DNA from: Lachnospiraceae bacterium | GTDB taxonomy: Bacteria > Bacillota > Clostridia > Lachnospirales > Lachnospiraceae | NCBI GenBank assembly: GCA_021770345.1 | Contig: JAETRD010000012.1 | Location: 1-64,000 of the forward strand | Length of the DNA stretch: 64,000 nucleotides | Direction: 5' to 3' | Shown: piece after piece, positions 48,111 through 57,646 of the stretch | Layout of the letters: the number at the start of each line of letters is the position of its first letter | How positions within the stretch are numbered: position 1 is the first letter of the stretch | Program-made: the position numbers and the translations under genes | The notes under the pieces: generated by a model | Told to the model about the DNA's origin: nothing | Database searches by the model: none | What the model saw: only the letters and a program-made list of their open reading frames with translations

Positions 48111-50258
48111 TCATCGCTCAAAATCACCCCGGATATCCTCCGTCGGCGGCTTCATCGGATAGGTTCCGGTAAAACATCCCTTACAGATCGGCAGTCCCTC
48201 GGCCATCTCCGCGAGACGGTCGATATCGAGATATCCAAGCGTATCGGCGCCGATCACCGCACAGATCTCCTCGACGGAACGGTTGTATGCGATCAGCTGC
48301 TCGCGCTCCGGGATATCGGTTCCGAAGTAACAGGGCCACAGAAACGGCGGCGAGCTGATGCGCACATGCACCTCGGTCGCTCCGGCATCCCGCAGCATTT
48401 TTACGATGCGGTCGGAGGTTGTCCCGCGCACAATCGAATCGTCAATCATGATAACCCGCTTTCCGTCCACGGCCTCCTTTAACACATTCAGCTTCACCCG
48501 CACACTCGACTCACGGCTGCTCTGCTTGGGCTTGATAAAGGTACGCCCCACATAACTGTTTTTCACAAACGCGGTTCCGTAGGGAATCCCGGACTCCAGG
48601 GAATAGCCGAGCGCAGCCGCATTGCCCGATTCCGGGACGCCCACGACCAGATCGGCCTCCACCGGCGAGTCCATCGCGAGAAAACGGCCCGCTTTGATTC
48701 GCGAGGCGTAGATGCTGACGCCGTCAATATGGCTGTCCGGTCTCGCAAAGTAGATATATTCAAAGATACACCGCGCTTCCTGTTCCTTCGGCAGCGCGCG
48801 CGACATGTCCGATACGATCCCGTTCTCCGGCGTGATCGTGACCGTCTCACCCGGCAGCACATCCCGGACATACTCCGCTCCGACCGTGTCCAGCGCACAG
48901 GTCTCCGATGCGATGATATACGCATTGTCGCGCTTTCCGATGCAGAGCGGCTTAAATCCGTACGGATCCCGCGCACCGATCAGCTTGCGCGGGCTCATCA
49001 CGACCAGCGAATATGCGCCCCTGATCTTTTTGCAGGCGCGGGTCACCGCCTCCTCGACCGTCCGCGCGTTCAGCCGCTCCCGCGCAATGTGATAAGCGAT
49101 TACCTCCGAGTCAATCGTGGTCTGAAAAATGGCGCCTGTATATTCCAAATCTCTGCGCAGTTCCGTCGCATTGATCAGATTGCCGTTGTGAGCCAGCGCC
49201 AGCGTGCCCTTCACATAATTCAGAACAAGCGGCTGTGCATTCTCCCGCGTCGAGGAACCCGCCGTGGAATAGCGCACATGGCCGACGCCGATATCTCCGT
49301 GCATCGGCTCTAAATTCTTCTCGGTAAAAACCTCGTTGACAAGTCCCATCCCTTTGTACGAGGTCACTTTTCCTTTCGGGCCGTCCGTCTCGCTCACCGC
49401 GATCCCGCAGCTCTCCTGCCCTCTGTGCTGCAATGCAAACAATCCGTAATAAATAGTGGAGGCCACATCGCCCCCATCAAAATCATACATGCCAAAGACA
49501 CCGCATTCCTCATGCAGTTTTTCCCCTGCATGCGAATCATCTCTCACTCTGTTATTCTCGCTCATATACTCCTCATTCTGCTGTTGGAGCATCTCGTCGC
49601 CGAGCACTACGTTTCCGCTCTCGTCAAGACCGAACTCAAACTTGGTATCCGCAATGATAATTCCCCTGCCGCGCGCATACTCCGCACACTTTTTGTAGAG
49701 GGCAATCGTCTTGTCCCGCAGTTCAGCCGCATAATGCGCACCGCGTCCCGGATAAAGTTTCTCAAGTATCTCCACACTCTTTTCAAAAGAGATATTCTCG
49801 TCGTGCAGACCGATCTCCGCCTTCGTGCTCGGCGTATAGATCGGTTCCGGCAGCATGTCCGACTCCACAAGCCCGTCGGCAAGCCGGATGCCGCAGACCG
49901 TGCCGTTCTCCTGATAGCTCGCCCAGCCGCTCCCCGTGATATACCCGCGCACAATACACTCAATCGGCAGCATCTCCAGTTTTCTGCACATCATACTGTT
50001 TCCGTCAAACCGCTGATTTCGGAAAAATTCGGGCATATCCTGCACATCGACGGAAATCATATGGTTCGGCACGATATCTTTCGTAAAATCAAACCAGAAT
50101 TTCGACATCTGTGTCAAAATAGCGCCCTTTTTGGTAATCTGATTCTTCAAAATATGATCAAAGGCGGAAATCCGGTCTGTCGCGACAATAATAAGGCTCT
50201 CGCCGTTGTCATAAACCTCGCGCACTTTCCCCTCTTTGATCGGCCTGTATTCCTGCAT
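48111..50258 (-). CDS. purCF: PurC-PurF fusion: truncated SAICAR synthetase joined to amidophosphoribosyltransferase
   Basis: One frame of 715 residues. Residues 1-224 are SAICAR synthetase (EYRPIKEGKVREVYDNGE, ATDRISAFD, PIECIVRGYITGSGW, IIIADTKFEFGLD) and stop at GDEML. The TPDSSRFWP region and C-terminal helices of the ~290-residue family are missing. After QQQNEEY, residues 232-715 are complete PurF, with catalytic cysteine 252 in HEECGVFGMY, the PRPP motif VIMIDDSIVRGTT and iron-sulfur cysteines. GAGG before Met232 (49,565) could allow separate PurF synthesis. The start at 50,258 has GAGG upstream. An ATG at 50,312 is an alternative. Confidence 0.88.
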   Translation of the reverse strand: MQEYRPIKEGKVREVYDNGESLIIVATDRISAFDHILKNQITKKGAILTQMSKFWFDFTKDIVPNHMISVDVQDMPEFFRNQRFDGNSMMCRKLEMLPIECIVRGYITGSGWASYQENGTVCGIRLADGLVESDMLPEPIYTPSTKAEIGLHDENISFEKSVEILEKLYPGRGAHYAAELRDKTIALYKKCAEYARGRGIIIADTKFEFGLDESGNVVLGDEMLQQQNEEYMSENNRVRDDSHAGEKLHEECGVFGMYDFDGGDVASTIYYGLFALQHRGQESCGIAVSETDGPKGKVTSYKGMGLVNEVFTEKNLEPMHGDIGVGHVRYSTAGSSTRENAQPLVLNYVKGTLALAHNGNLINATELRRDLEYTGAIFQTTIDSEVIAYHIARERLNARTVEEAVTRACKKIRGAYSLVVMSPRKLIGARDPYGFKPLCIGKRDNAYIIASETCALDTVGAEYVRDVLPGETVTITPENGIVSDMSRALPKEQEARCIFEYIYFARPDSHIDGVSIYASRIKAGRFLAMDSPVEADLVVGVPESGNAAALGYSLESGIPYGTAFVKNSYVGRTFIKPKQSSRESSVRVKLNVLKEAVDGKRVIMIDDSIVRGTTSDRIVKMLRDAGATEVHVRISSPPFLWPCYFGTDIPEREQLIAYNRSVEEICAVIGADTLGYLDIDRLAEMAEGLPICKGCFTGTYPMKPPTEDIRGDFER

Positions 50259-50342
50259 CCTCTTATCCTCTTTTCCGGCATCTGCGGAAAATATCTGATC
50301 TCCCACAGACATGCCCTTCCTGTTTCACACTATTACGTCAAA

Positions 50343-50372
50343 ATTATAATACAGCGTCTTTCTCAAAGTCAA
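50343..50372 (-). promoter_or_regulatory. Promoter of the purCF-purB operon
   Basis: TTGACT (50,367-50,372), 18 bp, TATAAT (50,343-50,348) on the minus strand. No PurR box or purine riboswitch was recognised in the 85-bp leader. Confidence 0.7.
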
Positions 50373-50525
50373 TGACTTTCCCCTCATCCCCTCTTTTCGC
50401 CGGCATAGAAAATTACAGATATTTTATTAGTAAATTTGTACATTTTATTTGTTTCATTAATATTACTTATATATTTGTTTATGCGCTCTTATTCGACAAA
50501 AGTGGTTTTTTATTTCAAACAACAC

Positions 50526-50554
50526 TTGACGTACGAAAGTACCGGTTGTATAAT
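50526..50554 (+). promoter_or_regulatory. Promoter of the stand-alone small RNA
   Basis: TTGACG (50,526-50,531), 17 bp, TATAAT (50,549-50,554). The spacer contains the hairpin GTACGAAAGTAC. The AT-rich 150 bp before it contains no gene. Confidence 0.75.
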
Positions 50555-50560
50555 AGATTC

Positions 50561-50716
50561 AGGCTTAGGAAATAAGTACCAATAGCCGAAATATAACTCC
50601 TCTTTTATCTGCCATATGGCAGATTCCCCCGGGAAACCATTGCGGTTTCCTGAAACCAACCGGTGTGATTAATATCTCACCAAAAAAGCAGTTCCTCCCC
50701 CGGAACTGCTTTTTAT
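50561..50716 (+). ncRNA. Candidate stand-alone small RNA (about 155 nt)
   Basis: A consensus promoter and a strong terminator bracket a 155-nt stretch with no credible open frame. Predicted stems include ATCTGCC/GGCAGAT (with a TATGGC core), GGAAACC/GGTTTCC and GGTG..CACC near the 3' end. GGTTTCCTGAAACC offers a competing fold. The size and free-standing nature would suit 6S RNA, but its signature was not recognised with confidence. No gene follows in this direction. Confidence 0.6.
50684..50716 (+). terminator. Terminator of the small RNA
   Basis: AAAAGCAGTTCC and GGAACTGCTTTT form a 12-bp stem around TCCCCC, followed by TATTTTA. Confidence 0.85.
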
Positions 50717-50773
50717 TTTATGCACAGAGGCAGGTAAGAAGATTAGCAGCTTTGCTGCACATGCCCCGCGCGG

Positions 50774-50803
50774 CGAGCAGGGAAGAAAAATCTTCCCTGC
50801 TCG
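50774..50803. other. Perfect 13-bp hairpin
   Basis: CGAGCAGGGAAGA and TCTTCCCTGCTCG flank AAAA, between the small RNA and the gpmI terminator. No T run follows. It may be a remnant terminator or a repeat element. Confidence 0.5.
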
Positions 50804-50805
50804 AT

Positions 50806-50853
50806 TAAAAATACCTTCGATTGACAAAGGTATACACGGTCAATCGAAGGTAT
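50806..50853 (-). terminator. gpmI terminator
   Basis: ATACCTTCGATTGAC (50,811-50,825) and GTCAATCGAAGGTAT (50,839-50,853) form a 15-bp stem followed by TTTTT on the minus strand. Confidence 0.85.
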
Positions 50854-50863
50854 GACTTATCTT

Positions 50864-52405
50864 TTATTTTCTGACAAGCAGCGACTTTCCCGTCATCTCC
50901 GCCGGCTGCTCCATCCCCATCAGCTCAATCATCGTGGGAATGATATCTGCCAGACACCCGTTCTCGCGCAGCCCGTATGCGGGGTCCGCATTGATCAGAA
51001 TAAACGGTACCGGGTTCGTGGTGTGCGCGGTAAACGGCGCCTTTGTCTCGTAATCGACCAGCTGCTCCGCGTTTCCGTGATCCGCACAGAGGAACATCTG
51101 TCCATCCACTTCCTTTAACGCCTCCACGGCGCGCCCGACGCATGTGTCCACGGTCTCCACGGCCTTCTTTGCCGCCTCTAAGATTCCGGTATGTCCCACC
51201 ATATCCGGGTTTGCAAAATTGATGATGATCACGTCGTATTTTCCGGAACGAATCGCCTCGCAGAGCTTCTCGCAGACCTCCGGCGCGCTCATTTCCGGCT
51301 GCAGGTCGTAGGTCGCAACCTTCGGGGACTTCACAAGGATACGATCCTCCCCCTCATTCGGCTCCTCCACGCCGCCGTTAAAGAAAAACGTCACATGCGC
51401 GTATTTCTCGGTCTCCGCGATTCTCGCCTGTGTCTTCCCGTGCGCCGCAAGATACTCGCCGAACGTATTCTTCAGCTCCACCTTTTTAAATGCGACGATT
51501 TTGTTCGGAATGGTCACATCATACTCGGTAAAGCAGACATATGTCAGATTCTTTCTCGCACCGCGGTCAAATCCGTCAAATTCGTCGGCACAGAATGTTC
51601 GCGTAATCTCTCTCGCACGGTCCGGGCGGAAGTTAAAGAAAATCACGCTGTCGTTATCCTTAATCGTCGCAACGGGCGCCCCGTTCTCCGTAATCGCAGT
51701 CGGCACGAAAAACTCGTCCGTGACATCCTTTGCATAGGACGCCTCCATCGCAGCCACCGCACTGTCTGCGGTCTCGCCCTCGCCCCGGGTCAGCACCCGG
51801 TAAGCCTTTTCCACGCGATCCCATCTGTTATCGCGGTCCATCACATAATAGCGCCCGGAAATGGATGCGATCTTCCCAACGCCGATTTCCGCCATCTTTG
51901 CCTCGAGTGCCTCCACAAAGCCCTTTCCGGAGGTCGGCGCCGTGTCGCGGCCGTCCAAAAAGCAGTGTACATACACATTTTTTACACCCTCGCGCTTTGC
52001 GAGCTCCAACAGCCCGTACAGATGCGTGTTATGACTGTGCACACCGCCGTCGGAGAGCAATCCGTACAGATGCAGGTCAGAACCGTGCTCCTTCACATTT
52101 GCGATCGCGCGAAGCAGCGCCTCGTTCTTGAAGAAATCGCCGTCCTCAATCTCTTTCGTGATTCTTGTCAGCTCCTGATAGACAATCCGTCCGGCACCCA
52201 TGTTTAAGTGGCCAACCTCGGAATTTCCCATCTGTCCGTCCGGAAGGCCCACCGCCAGACCGCTGGCATAGCCTTTCACATAGGGGCAGTCTCTCATCAG
52301 TCCGTCAATGACCGGCGTATCTGCCTGCGCTATGGCATTTCCCTCTGTCTCGTCATTCAATCCGAATCCGTCTAAAATCATAAGCACGGTAGGTTTTTTA
52401 CTCAT
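50864..52405 (-). CDS. gpmI: Phosphoglycerate mutase, cofactor-independent
   Basis: This is a 513-residue enzyme, MSKKPTVLMILDGFGLNDET. The alkaline-phosphatase-type metal site residues appear in LMILDGFG, MGNSEVGHLNMGAGRIVYQE (catalytic serine) and the C-terminal NFANPDMVGHTG and CADHGNAEQ. It interconverts 3- and 2-phosphoglycerate with Mn2+. It is the last gene of the glycolytic cluster gap, pgk, tpiA, with the CapA-like gene inserted between tpiA and gpmI. Confidence 0.96.
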   Translation of the reverse strand: MSKKPTVLMILDGFGLNDETEGNAIAQADTPVIDGLMRDCPYVKGYASGLAVGLPDGQMGNSEVGHLNMGAGRIVYQELTRITKEIEDGDFFKNEALLRAIANVKEHGSDLHLYGLLSDGGVHSHNTHLYGLLELAKREGVKNVYVHCFLDGRDTAPTSGKGFVEALEAKMAEIGVGKIASISGRYYVMDRDNRWDRVEKAYRVLTRGEGETADSAVAAMEASYAKDVTDEFFVPTAITENGAPVATIKDNDSVIFFNFRPDRAREITRTFCADEFDGFDRGARKNLTYVCFTEYDVTIPNKIVAFKKVELKNTFGEYLAAHGKTQARIAETEKYAHVTFFFNGGVEEPNEGEDRILVKSPKVATYDLQPEMSAPEVCEKLCEAIRSGKYDVIIINFANPDMVGHTGILEAAKKAVETVDTCVGRAVEALKEVDGQMFLCADHGNAEQLVDYETKAPFTAHTTNPVPFILINADPAYGLRENGCLADIIPTMIELMGMEQPAEMTGKSLLVRK

Positions 52406-52428
52406 AATCTTCCCTCTCTTTTCTATTT

Positions 52429-54003
52429 TTATTTTCGATTTCCGATAATGTCAATGGCATATCCCTCATTATCTATCATTCCGTATAGTTCCGTCTCACT
52501 GGTATCGGAATCGTAAAGGATATGTTTGGCGGGGTAATCCTCCGCTCTTTTATCATAAACATTCCCCTCGGCATCTATCCCCACATGGATGGAGATTGCC
52601 GCCAGATAATGATAAAATTCGTCGATTTCCTCCGGCTCCGTAAGAAGCCGCGTAACCATATTTTTTTGTTCGCACGGCAGATACTGCAAACGCAGCACAC
52701 CGTCCGCATCAATCACCACCTGCGCAACCGAAGTGTACAGTGTGCCGTCCGAGAACCAGAAATTCCCGAGACTGTATGCAATCGGCACATCGCCTGCAAA
52801 CGTCGCACCCTGAAGGCGGTGCGGATGTCCGCCGATGACCACGTCCGCACCGGCATTCGCCACCTGTTCCGCCAGACGGATTTCCGATGCATCCGGCATC
52901 AGCGTACCCTCGGATCCCCAGTGGAGAACGGCAATCACATAATCGTTCCGAAGTTTCGCGGCCTCAATCACCTCGATCAGCCTTTCCGGATCAAGCGCTT
53001 TAAAAACTCCTGCCTCATGCTCCGTAGCCGCCTTTGTATACTGCTTCGAGCGCTCGATCTGCGTCGCGGAAACAATCGCGACTTTCCGGCCGTTTACGAT
53101 ATAGGAGGCAACCCGGGACGCTTCGCCGAGGTTCTCCCCGGCTCCCACATACGGCATTCCGGCCTCGTCTAAATACCGCAGCGTATCGAGCAGCCCCGTC
53201 TCCCCGTAGTCGTAGGTATGATTGTTTGCCAGACTCACGAGATCGGTGCCGAACACGGACAGCATGTCCACCGTTTCGGGATCCGCCCCAAACGTATATG
53301 CCTTGCCTTCCGTCGGCACTCCGCGCCCCTCTTCGATATAGGTAAACTCGTTATTCAGCAGGAGCACGTCCGCCTGTTTCATCTTCGTCAAAAGCTCCTC
53401 GGAAAAACAGTCCCGGATCCCGTTTTCTGTCGTCTTCATAAAATCGGTCGTACACCAGTCCTCCGCCAGGTTAAGGTCCCCGGTAAACGCGAATACCGCC
53501 TGCTCTTTGTCCGCCGTCTCCTGCCAGTAAACCGTTTCCGAATAAGCTTTTCCCGCATTCACCGCCACACTTTTCCCCGGGGCAATCGCCGCGCAGAAAC
53601 GCAGCCAGAGCACATGGATTGAATCCCCGGTATTCTCATACCAGCATTCTGTGTCCATGCTCCCGTCGAGCACGCAGTACGCCGCACGGATCACCGCATC
53701 GTCCCCATACTCTGACGCCAGCCATATCAGGAATGCCTCATCGATTGCATAGCCGGCAATATATTCTTTTGTCGCACCTTTCAGAATCACTCCAAATGCT
53801 TCCGTAAGGTCTTTTATCTCTCTCGGTCTGCCTGTCGTCTGTGTTACGGATGGTTCCGCCCACTCTGTCGCTTCCTCCCACGCAAATTCGGAGTTCACCG
53901 TCTCCTCCTGCGGATTTCCCGCGGCGGCCCTGCGGCCGAATCCGCAGAGAATCACGGCAAAAGCCAACACGAACAGTGCATGTTTTGTGCACTTCTTTCC
54001 CAT
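52429..54003 (-). CDS. CapA-family secreted protein (PGA_cap metallophosphatase fold)
   Basis: This is a 524-residue protein. The signal peptide HALFVLAFAVILCGFGRRAA is followed by a ~130-residue region of unknown role. From about residue 170 the CapA domain follows: FAFTGDLNLAEDW, LLNNEFTYIEEG, SLANNHTYDYGETGLLDTLR, IAVLHWGSEG, DVVIGGHPHRLQG and SLGNFWFSDG. These are metal-binding motifs of the poly-gamma-glutamate capsule family. No capB/C genes are near, so a cell-surface hydrolase role is more likely. GAGG precedes the ATG. Confidence 0.88.
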   Translation of the reverse strand: MGKKCTKHALFVLAFAVILCGFGRRAAAGNPQEETVNSEFAWEEATEWAEPSVTQTTGRPREIKDLTEAFGVILKGATKEYIAGYAIDEAFLIWLASEYGDDAVIRAAYCVLDGSMDTECWYENTGDSIHVLWLRFCAAIAPGKSVAVNAGKAYSETVYWQETADKEQAVFAFTGDLNLAEDWCTTDFMKTTENGIRDCFSEELLTKMKQADVLLLNNEFTYIEEGRGVPTEGKAYTFGADPETVDMLSVFGTDLVSLANNHTYDYGETGLLDTLRYLDEAGMPYVGAGENLGEASRVASYIVNGRKVAIVSATQIERSKQYTKAATEHEAGVFKALDPERLIEVIEAAKLRNDYVIAVLHWGSEGTLMPDASEIRLAEQVANAGADVVIGGHPHRLQGATFAGDVPIAYSLGNFWFSDGTLYTSVAQVVIDADGVLRLQYLPCEQKNMVTRLLTEPEEIDEFYHYLAAISIHVGIDAEGNVYDKRAEDYPAKHILYDSDTSETELYGMIDNEGYAIDIIGNRK

Positions 54004-54032
54004 TCGTACCTCAATTAAGTTGTTGATTCACA

Positions 54033-54072
54033 TATAAAAAGCTATCCCACCGGCGGCAGCTGCCGCCGATGG
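54033..54072 (-). terminator. tpiA terminator
   Basis: CGGCGGCAGCTGCCGCCG (54,051-54,068) with flanking CCA/TGG forms a GC-rich stem, followed on the minus strand by GATAGCTTTTT. A second hairpin (GCCGATT/AATCGGC) lies at about 54,081-54,102. Confidence 0.65.
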
Positions 54073-54125
54073 AATCTTTGTCGGCCGATTCAAAAAATCG
54101 GCGGTTCCCTGTCTGATTTCTCCGA

Positions 54126-54875
54126 TTACTTATAGTTTACAATCTTTCCGAAGTCCGCCTTTAAGGACGCTCCGCCCACCAGTCCGCCGTCGATATCCGG
54201 CTGCGCAAACAGCTCGGCCGCATTTGACGCATTGACGGAACCGCCGTACTGGATACGCACCTGCTCTGCGGTCGCATCGTCATAGATCTCAGCGATGCAC
54301 GCGCGGATCGCCTTGCACACTTCCTGCGCCTGCTCCGTCGTCGCCGTCTTGCCGGTTCCGATCGCCCAGATCGGCTCGTAAGCGATGACCATGGACGCTG
54401 CCTGCTCCGCGGTGACGTCCTTTAAGTCGGATTTGATCTGGAGACGAATCCAGTCTAACGTCACTCCCATCTCTCTCTGCTCTAACGACTCGCCGCAGCA
54501 GAGAATCGGTGTCAGATTGTGCTCGAGGGCCTTTTTCACCTTCTTGTTGAGCATGCAGTCGCACTCCTTAAAGTAATCGCGTCTCTCGGAATGGCCGATA
54601 ATCACATATTTTACACCCGCATCCACGAGCATCTCCGGGGAAATCTCACCGGTGTACGCCCCTTTCTCCTCATAATACATATTCTCGGCGCCGACCGTCA
54701 CGTTTGTGCCTTTCACTGCCTCCACAACCGGTACGATATCAATCGCCGGCACGCAGTAGACAACTTCCACCTCGTCGCTTGCGACAAGCGGTTTTAACTC
54801 TTCGACTAATTTCACGGCCTCACTCGGCGTCATGTTCATTTTCCAGTTGCCGGCCACAATTTTCTTTCTTGCCAT
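54126..54875 (-). CDS. tpiA: Triosephosphate isomerase
   Basis: This is a 249-residue TIM barrel, [20 protein letters not shown] (active-site Asn and Lys). The catalytic histidine is in [14 protein letters not shown], the catalytic glutamate in [20 protein letters not shown], and the phosphate-binding [11 protein letters not shown] and [10 protein letters not shown] are present. It interconverts DHAP and glyceraldehyde 3-phosphate. GAGGAG precedes the start. It is downstream of pgk in the same direction. Confidence 0.97.
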   Translation of the reverse strand: MARKKIVAGNWKMNMTPSEAVKLVEELKPLVASDEVEVVYCVPAIDIVPVVEAVKGTNVTVGAENMYYEEKGAYTGEISPEMLVDAGVKYVIIGHSERRDYFKECDCMLNKKVKKALEHNLTPILCCGESLEQREMGVTLDWIRLQIKSDLKDVTAEQAASMVIAYEPIWAIGTGKTATTEQAQEVCKAIRACIAEIYDDATAEQVRIQYGGSVNASNAAELFAQPDIDGGLVGGASLKADFGKIVNYK

Positions 54876-54967
54876 CTTCTCCTCATTTCCGCGCGGTTTC
54901 CTGCGGACGAGGATTTTGTCCGTCCCCCGTATCCGCGCTTTTTACACTCGTTCCAAATATCTGTGTC

Positions 54968-56191
54968 TTATTTGTCATCCGCCGCCATAACGCCCGGAAG
55001 CTCCTTGCCCTCTAAGAACTCCAGGGAAGCGCCGCCGCCGGTGGAGATATGGCTCATCTTGTCGCCGTAGCCCATCTGATTCACGGCTGCAGCGGAATCG
55101 CCGCCGCCGATGATCGTCGTCGCGTCGGTCTCCGCAAGCGCCTTTGCAACCGCAAGCGTACCTGCCGCAAGCGTCGGGTTCTCGAAGACGCCCATCGGTC
55201 CGTTCCATACAACGGTCTTCGCACTCTTCACTGCCTCCGCGAACAGCTCCGCGCTCTTCGGTCCGATATCGCAGCCCTCTCTGTCTGCCGGCATATTCTC
55301 GGAATCACACACAATTGTCTCAACCGGAGCGTCAATCGGGTTCGGGAACTCTTTGATCGTAACCGCATCAACCGGAAGCAGCAGCTTCTTGCCGAGCTTC
55401 TCCGCCTTAGCCATCATCTCCTTACAGTAGTCAAGCTTCTCGTTGTCGACGAGGGAGGTACCGATCTCATAGCCCTGTGCCTTTAAGAAGGTGTATGCCA
55501 TACCGCCGCCGATGATTAAGGTATCGCATTTCTCCAGCAGGTTGTTGATCACGTTTAACTTATCCGCAACCTTTGCGCCGCCGAGGATTGCCACAAACGG
55601 ACGCACCGGATTCTCAACCGCATTGCCGAGGAACTCGATTTCCTTCTGCATCAGATAGCCGACCACATTCTCCCCGCCTTTTGCGCGGATGGCCTCTGTC
55701 ACGCCCGCAACGGATGCATGTGCCCTGTGGGAGGAACCGAACGCATCACACACATAGATGTCTGCGAGCTCTGCGAGCTCTTTGCTGAACTCCTCACCGT
55801 TCTTTGTCTCCTCTTTGCCGCGGAAACGCGTATTCTGAAGAAGTACCACGTCGCCCTCGCTCATCTCGTTTACGGCCTTTGTCGCAGCCTCGCCCGTCAC
55901 ATTGTAATCCGACACAAATACAACCTCTTTGCCGAGCTTCTCGGAAAGCCGCTTTGCCACCGGAGCCAGAGACTCGCCCTCGTTCGGGCCGTTCTTTACT
56001 TTGCCGAGATGGGAGCAGAGAATTACCTTGCCGCCGTCGTTGATTAATTTCTGAATTGTCGGAAGCGCTGCGACGATACGCGTCTCGTCAGTGATCACGC
56101 CCTCTTTCAGCGGCACGTTAAAGTCGCATCTCACAAGCACCCTCTTGCCTTTTACATTCACATCATCCACTGATTTTTTATTTAATCCCAT
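54968..56191 (-). CDS. pgk: Phosphoglycerate kinase
   Basis: This is a 407-residue enzyme, [28 protein letters not shown] being the classic start of the N-domain. It has [28 protein letters not shown], the hinge [20 protein letters not shown], and the nucleotide-binding [11 protein letters not shown] and [13 protein letters not shown]. It makes ATP from 1,3-bisphosphoglycerate. The ATG at 56,191 has GGAG 6 nt upstream; a GTG-like start 12 nt earlier is less likely. It follows gap. Confidence 0.97.
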   Translation of the reverse strand: MGLNKKSVDDVNVKGKRVLVRCDFNVPLKEGVITDETRIVAALPTIQKLINDGGKVILCSHLGKVKNGPNEGESLAPVAKRLSEKLGKEVVFVSDYNVTGEAATKAVNEMSEGDVVLLQNTRFRGKEETKNGEEFSKELAELADIYVCDAFGSSHRAHASVAGVTEAIRAKGGENVVGYLMQKEIEFLGNAVENPVRPFVAILGGAKVADKLNVINNLLEKCDTLIIGGGMAYTFLKAQGYEIGTSLVDNEKLDYCKEMMAKAEKLGKKLLLPVDAVTIKEFPNPIDAPVETIVCDSENMPADREGCDIGPKSAELFAEAVKSAKTVVWNGPMGVFENPTLAAGTLAVAKALAETDATTIIGGGDSAAAVNQMGYGDKMSHISTGGGASLEFLEGKELPGVMAADDK

Positions 56192-56252
56192 ATGAATCTC
56201 CATTCTGCCCTGTCGGCTCTGTTCTGTGAAATCTGAAAACCTGTCATGTAAT

Positions 56253-56290
56253 AGGAAGAGGCCCGGTCCAAACAGACCGGACCCCTTCCT
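56253..56290 (-). terminator. Hairpin between gap and pgk
   Basis: AGGAAG..CCCGGTC pairs with GACCGG..CTTCCT with small internal mismatches. The T content after it is low. It may reduce read-through or stabilise the gap message. Confidence 0.5.
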
Positions 56291-56367
56291 CTGAGTCTAC
56301 TCTGCACTCTGGCAGCCTCTCGCCTAAAAAGGCAGTCTGCCGTGCAGTTATATCTTGTCGGCGAAGC

Positions 56368-57369
56368 TTATGACAGCTCGCTGAAATACTTAATGGTGCG
56401 CACCATCTGAGAGGTGTAGCTGTTCTCGTTGTCATACCAGGATACAACCTGTACCAGATTGTCCTCGCCAACCATGGTCTGGGTTGCGTCGAAGATGGAA
56501 CCTGCGGTGCTTCCGATGATATCGGAGGATACGATCTCATCCTCGTTGTATGCGAAGGACTCGGTAGCCGCTGCTTTCATCGCTGCGTTGATCTCATCCT
56601 TTGTCACGGACTTCTCAACGGTTGCCACAAGGATTGTGGTGGAACCGGTCGGGCACGGAACGCGCTGTGCGGAACCGATCAGCTTGCCGTTCAGTTCCGG
56701 GATAACAAGGCCGATTGCCTTTGCAGCGCCTGTGCTGTTCGGAACGATGTTCACTGCAGCCGCGCGGGATCTTCTGAGATCGCCCTTTCTCTGCGGGCCG
56801 TCAAGCGTCATCTGGTCACCGGTGTAGGAGTGAATGGTGCTCATGATACCGGATTTGATTCCTGCGAAGTCGTTTAATGCTTTTGCCATCGGAGCAAGGC
56901 AGTTCGTGGTACAGGAAGCTGCGGAAATAATGGTGTCCTCCGGCTTTAAGGTCTCATGGTTTACATTGTATACGATAGTAGGAAGGTCATTTCCGGCCGG
57001 AGCAGAGATCACAACTTTTCTTGCGCCTGCATTGATGTGAGCCTGTGCTTTGTCCTTGCTGGTGTAGAAACCGGAGCACTCGAGCACTACGTCAACCTTT
57101 AACTCACCCCACGGGCAGTTGTTTGCATCCGGGAATGCGTAGATTTTGATTTCTTTTCCGTCAACGGTGATGGAATCCTCGCCTGCGGTAACCTTGTCCG
57201 CCAGCGCGTATTTTCCCTGAGAAGAATCGTATTTTAACAGGTGTGCCAACATCTTCGGGCTTGTCAAATCATTGATTGCCACTACTTCATATCCTTCTGC
57301 TCCAAACATCTGTCTGAAAGCAAGACGACCGATACGGCCAAAACCATTAATTGCTACTCTTACTGCCAT
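56368..57369 (-). CDS. gap: Glyceraldehyde-3-phosphate dehydrogenase
   Basis: This is a 333-residue enzyme, [20 protein letters not shown] (NAD-binding). The catalytic cysteine is in [20 protein letters not shown], with [38 protein letters not shown] and [20 protein letters not shown] near the end. It oxidises glyceraldehyde 3-phosphate to 1,3-bisphosphoglycerate. TAGGAGG precedes the start, and a good promoter lies at 57,457-57,485. It is the first gene of the glycolytic cluster. Confidence 0.98.
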   Translation of the reverse strand: MAVRVAINGFGRIGRLAFRQMFGAEGYEVVAINDLTSPKMLAHLLKYDSSQGKYALADKVTAGEDSITVDGKEIKIYAFPDANNCPWGELKVDVVLECSGFYTSKDKAQAHINAGARKVVISAPAGNDLPTIVYNVNHETLKPEDTIISAASCTTNCLAPMAKALNDFAGIKSGIMSTIHSYTGDQMTLDGPQRKGDLRRSRAAAVNIVPNSTGAAKAIGLVIPELNGKLIGSAQRVPCPTGSTTILVATVEKSVTKDEINAAMKAAATESFAYNEDEIVSSDIIGSTAGSIFDATQTMVGEDNLVQVVSWYDNENSYTSQMVRTIKYFSELS

Positions 57370-57456
57370 CCTTAATTCCTCCTAGAATTGATAAATGATA
57401 CGGGATAAATCCCCTGAGTCAGCGGGTTAACGCTCCGCCGGCCCCGTGCTTTTTAT

Positions 57457-57485
57457 ATTTTAACTAATTTCCCTGCAAAGTTCAA
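57457..57485 (-). promoter_or_regulatory. gap promoter
   Basis: TTGAAC (57,480-57,485), 17 bp, TAAAAT (57,457-57,462) on the minus strand, followed by an 88-nt leader containing a GC-rich patch. Confidence 0.65.
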
Positions 57486-57646
57486 GCCTTTTTGTCCACT
57501 TTATTTCGAGTTTGTTAATTTTTTCACTAATTTAATATTTTCCTATCCGTTTTCGGCTAATTTCTACAAATCCGCACACAGACGCTTCCTTTTGCCGGGA
57601 TTTCGATTATAATAAAACGGAATATTTCGTGAAGGGAGACCTCGCC

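Noticed and set aside
50259-50342. Purine riboswitch in the purCF leader
   Set aside because: The 85-nt leader lacks the conserved junction and loop sequences of the purine aptamer.
49425-50375. 316-codon plus-strand frame opposite purC-purF
   Set aside because: Antisense shadow of a well-identified enzyme gene, with no promoter or family match.
51191-52207. 338-codon plus-strand frame opposite gpmI
   Set aside because: Antisense shadow, His/Arg/Leu-rich and without recognisable domains.
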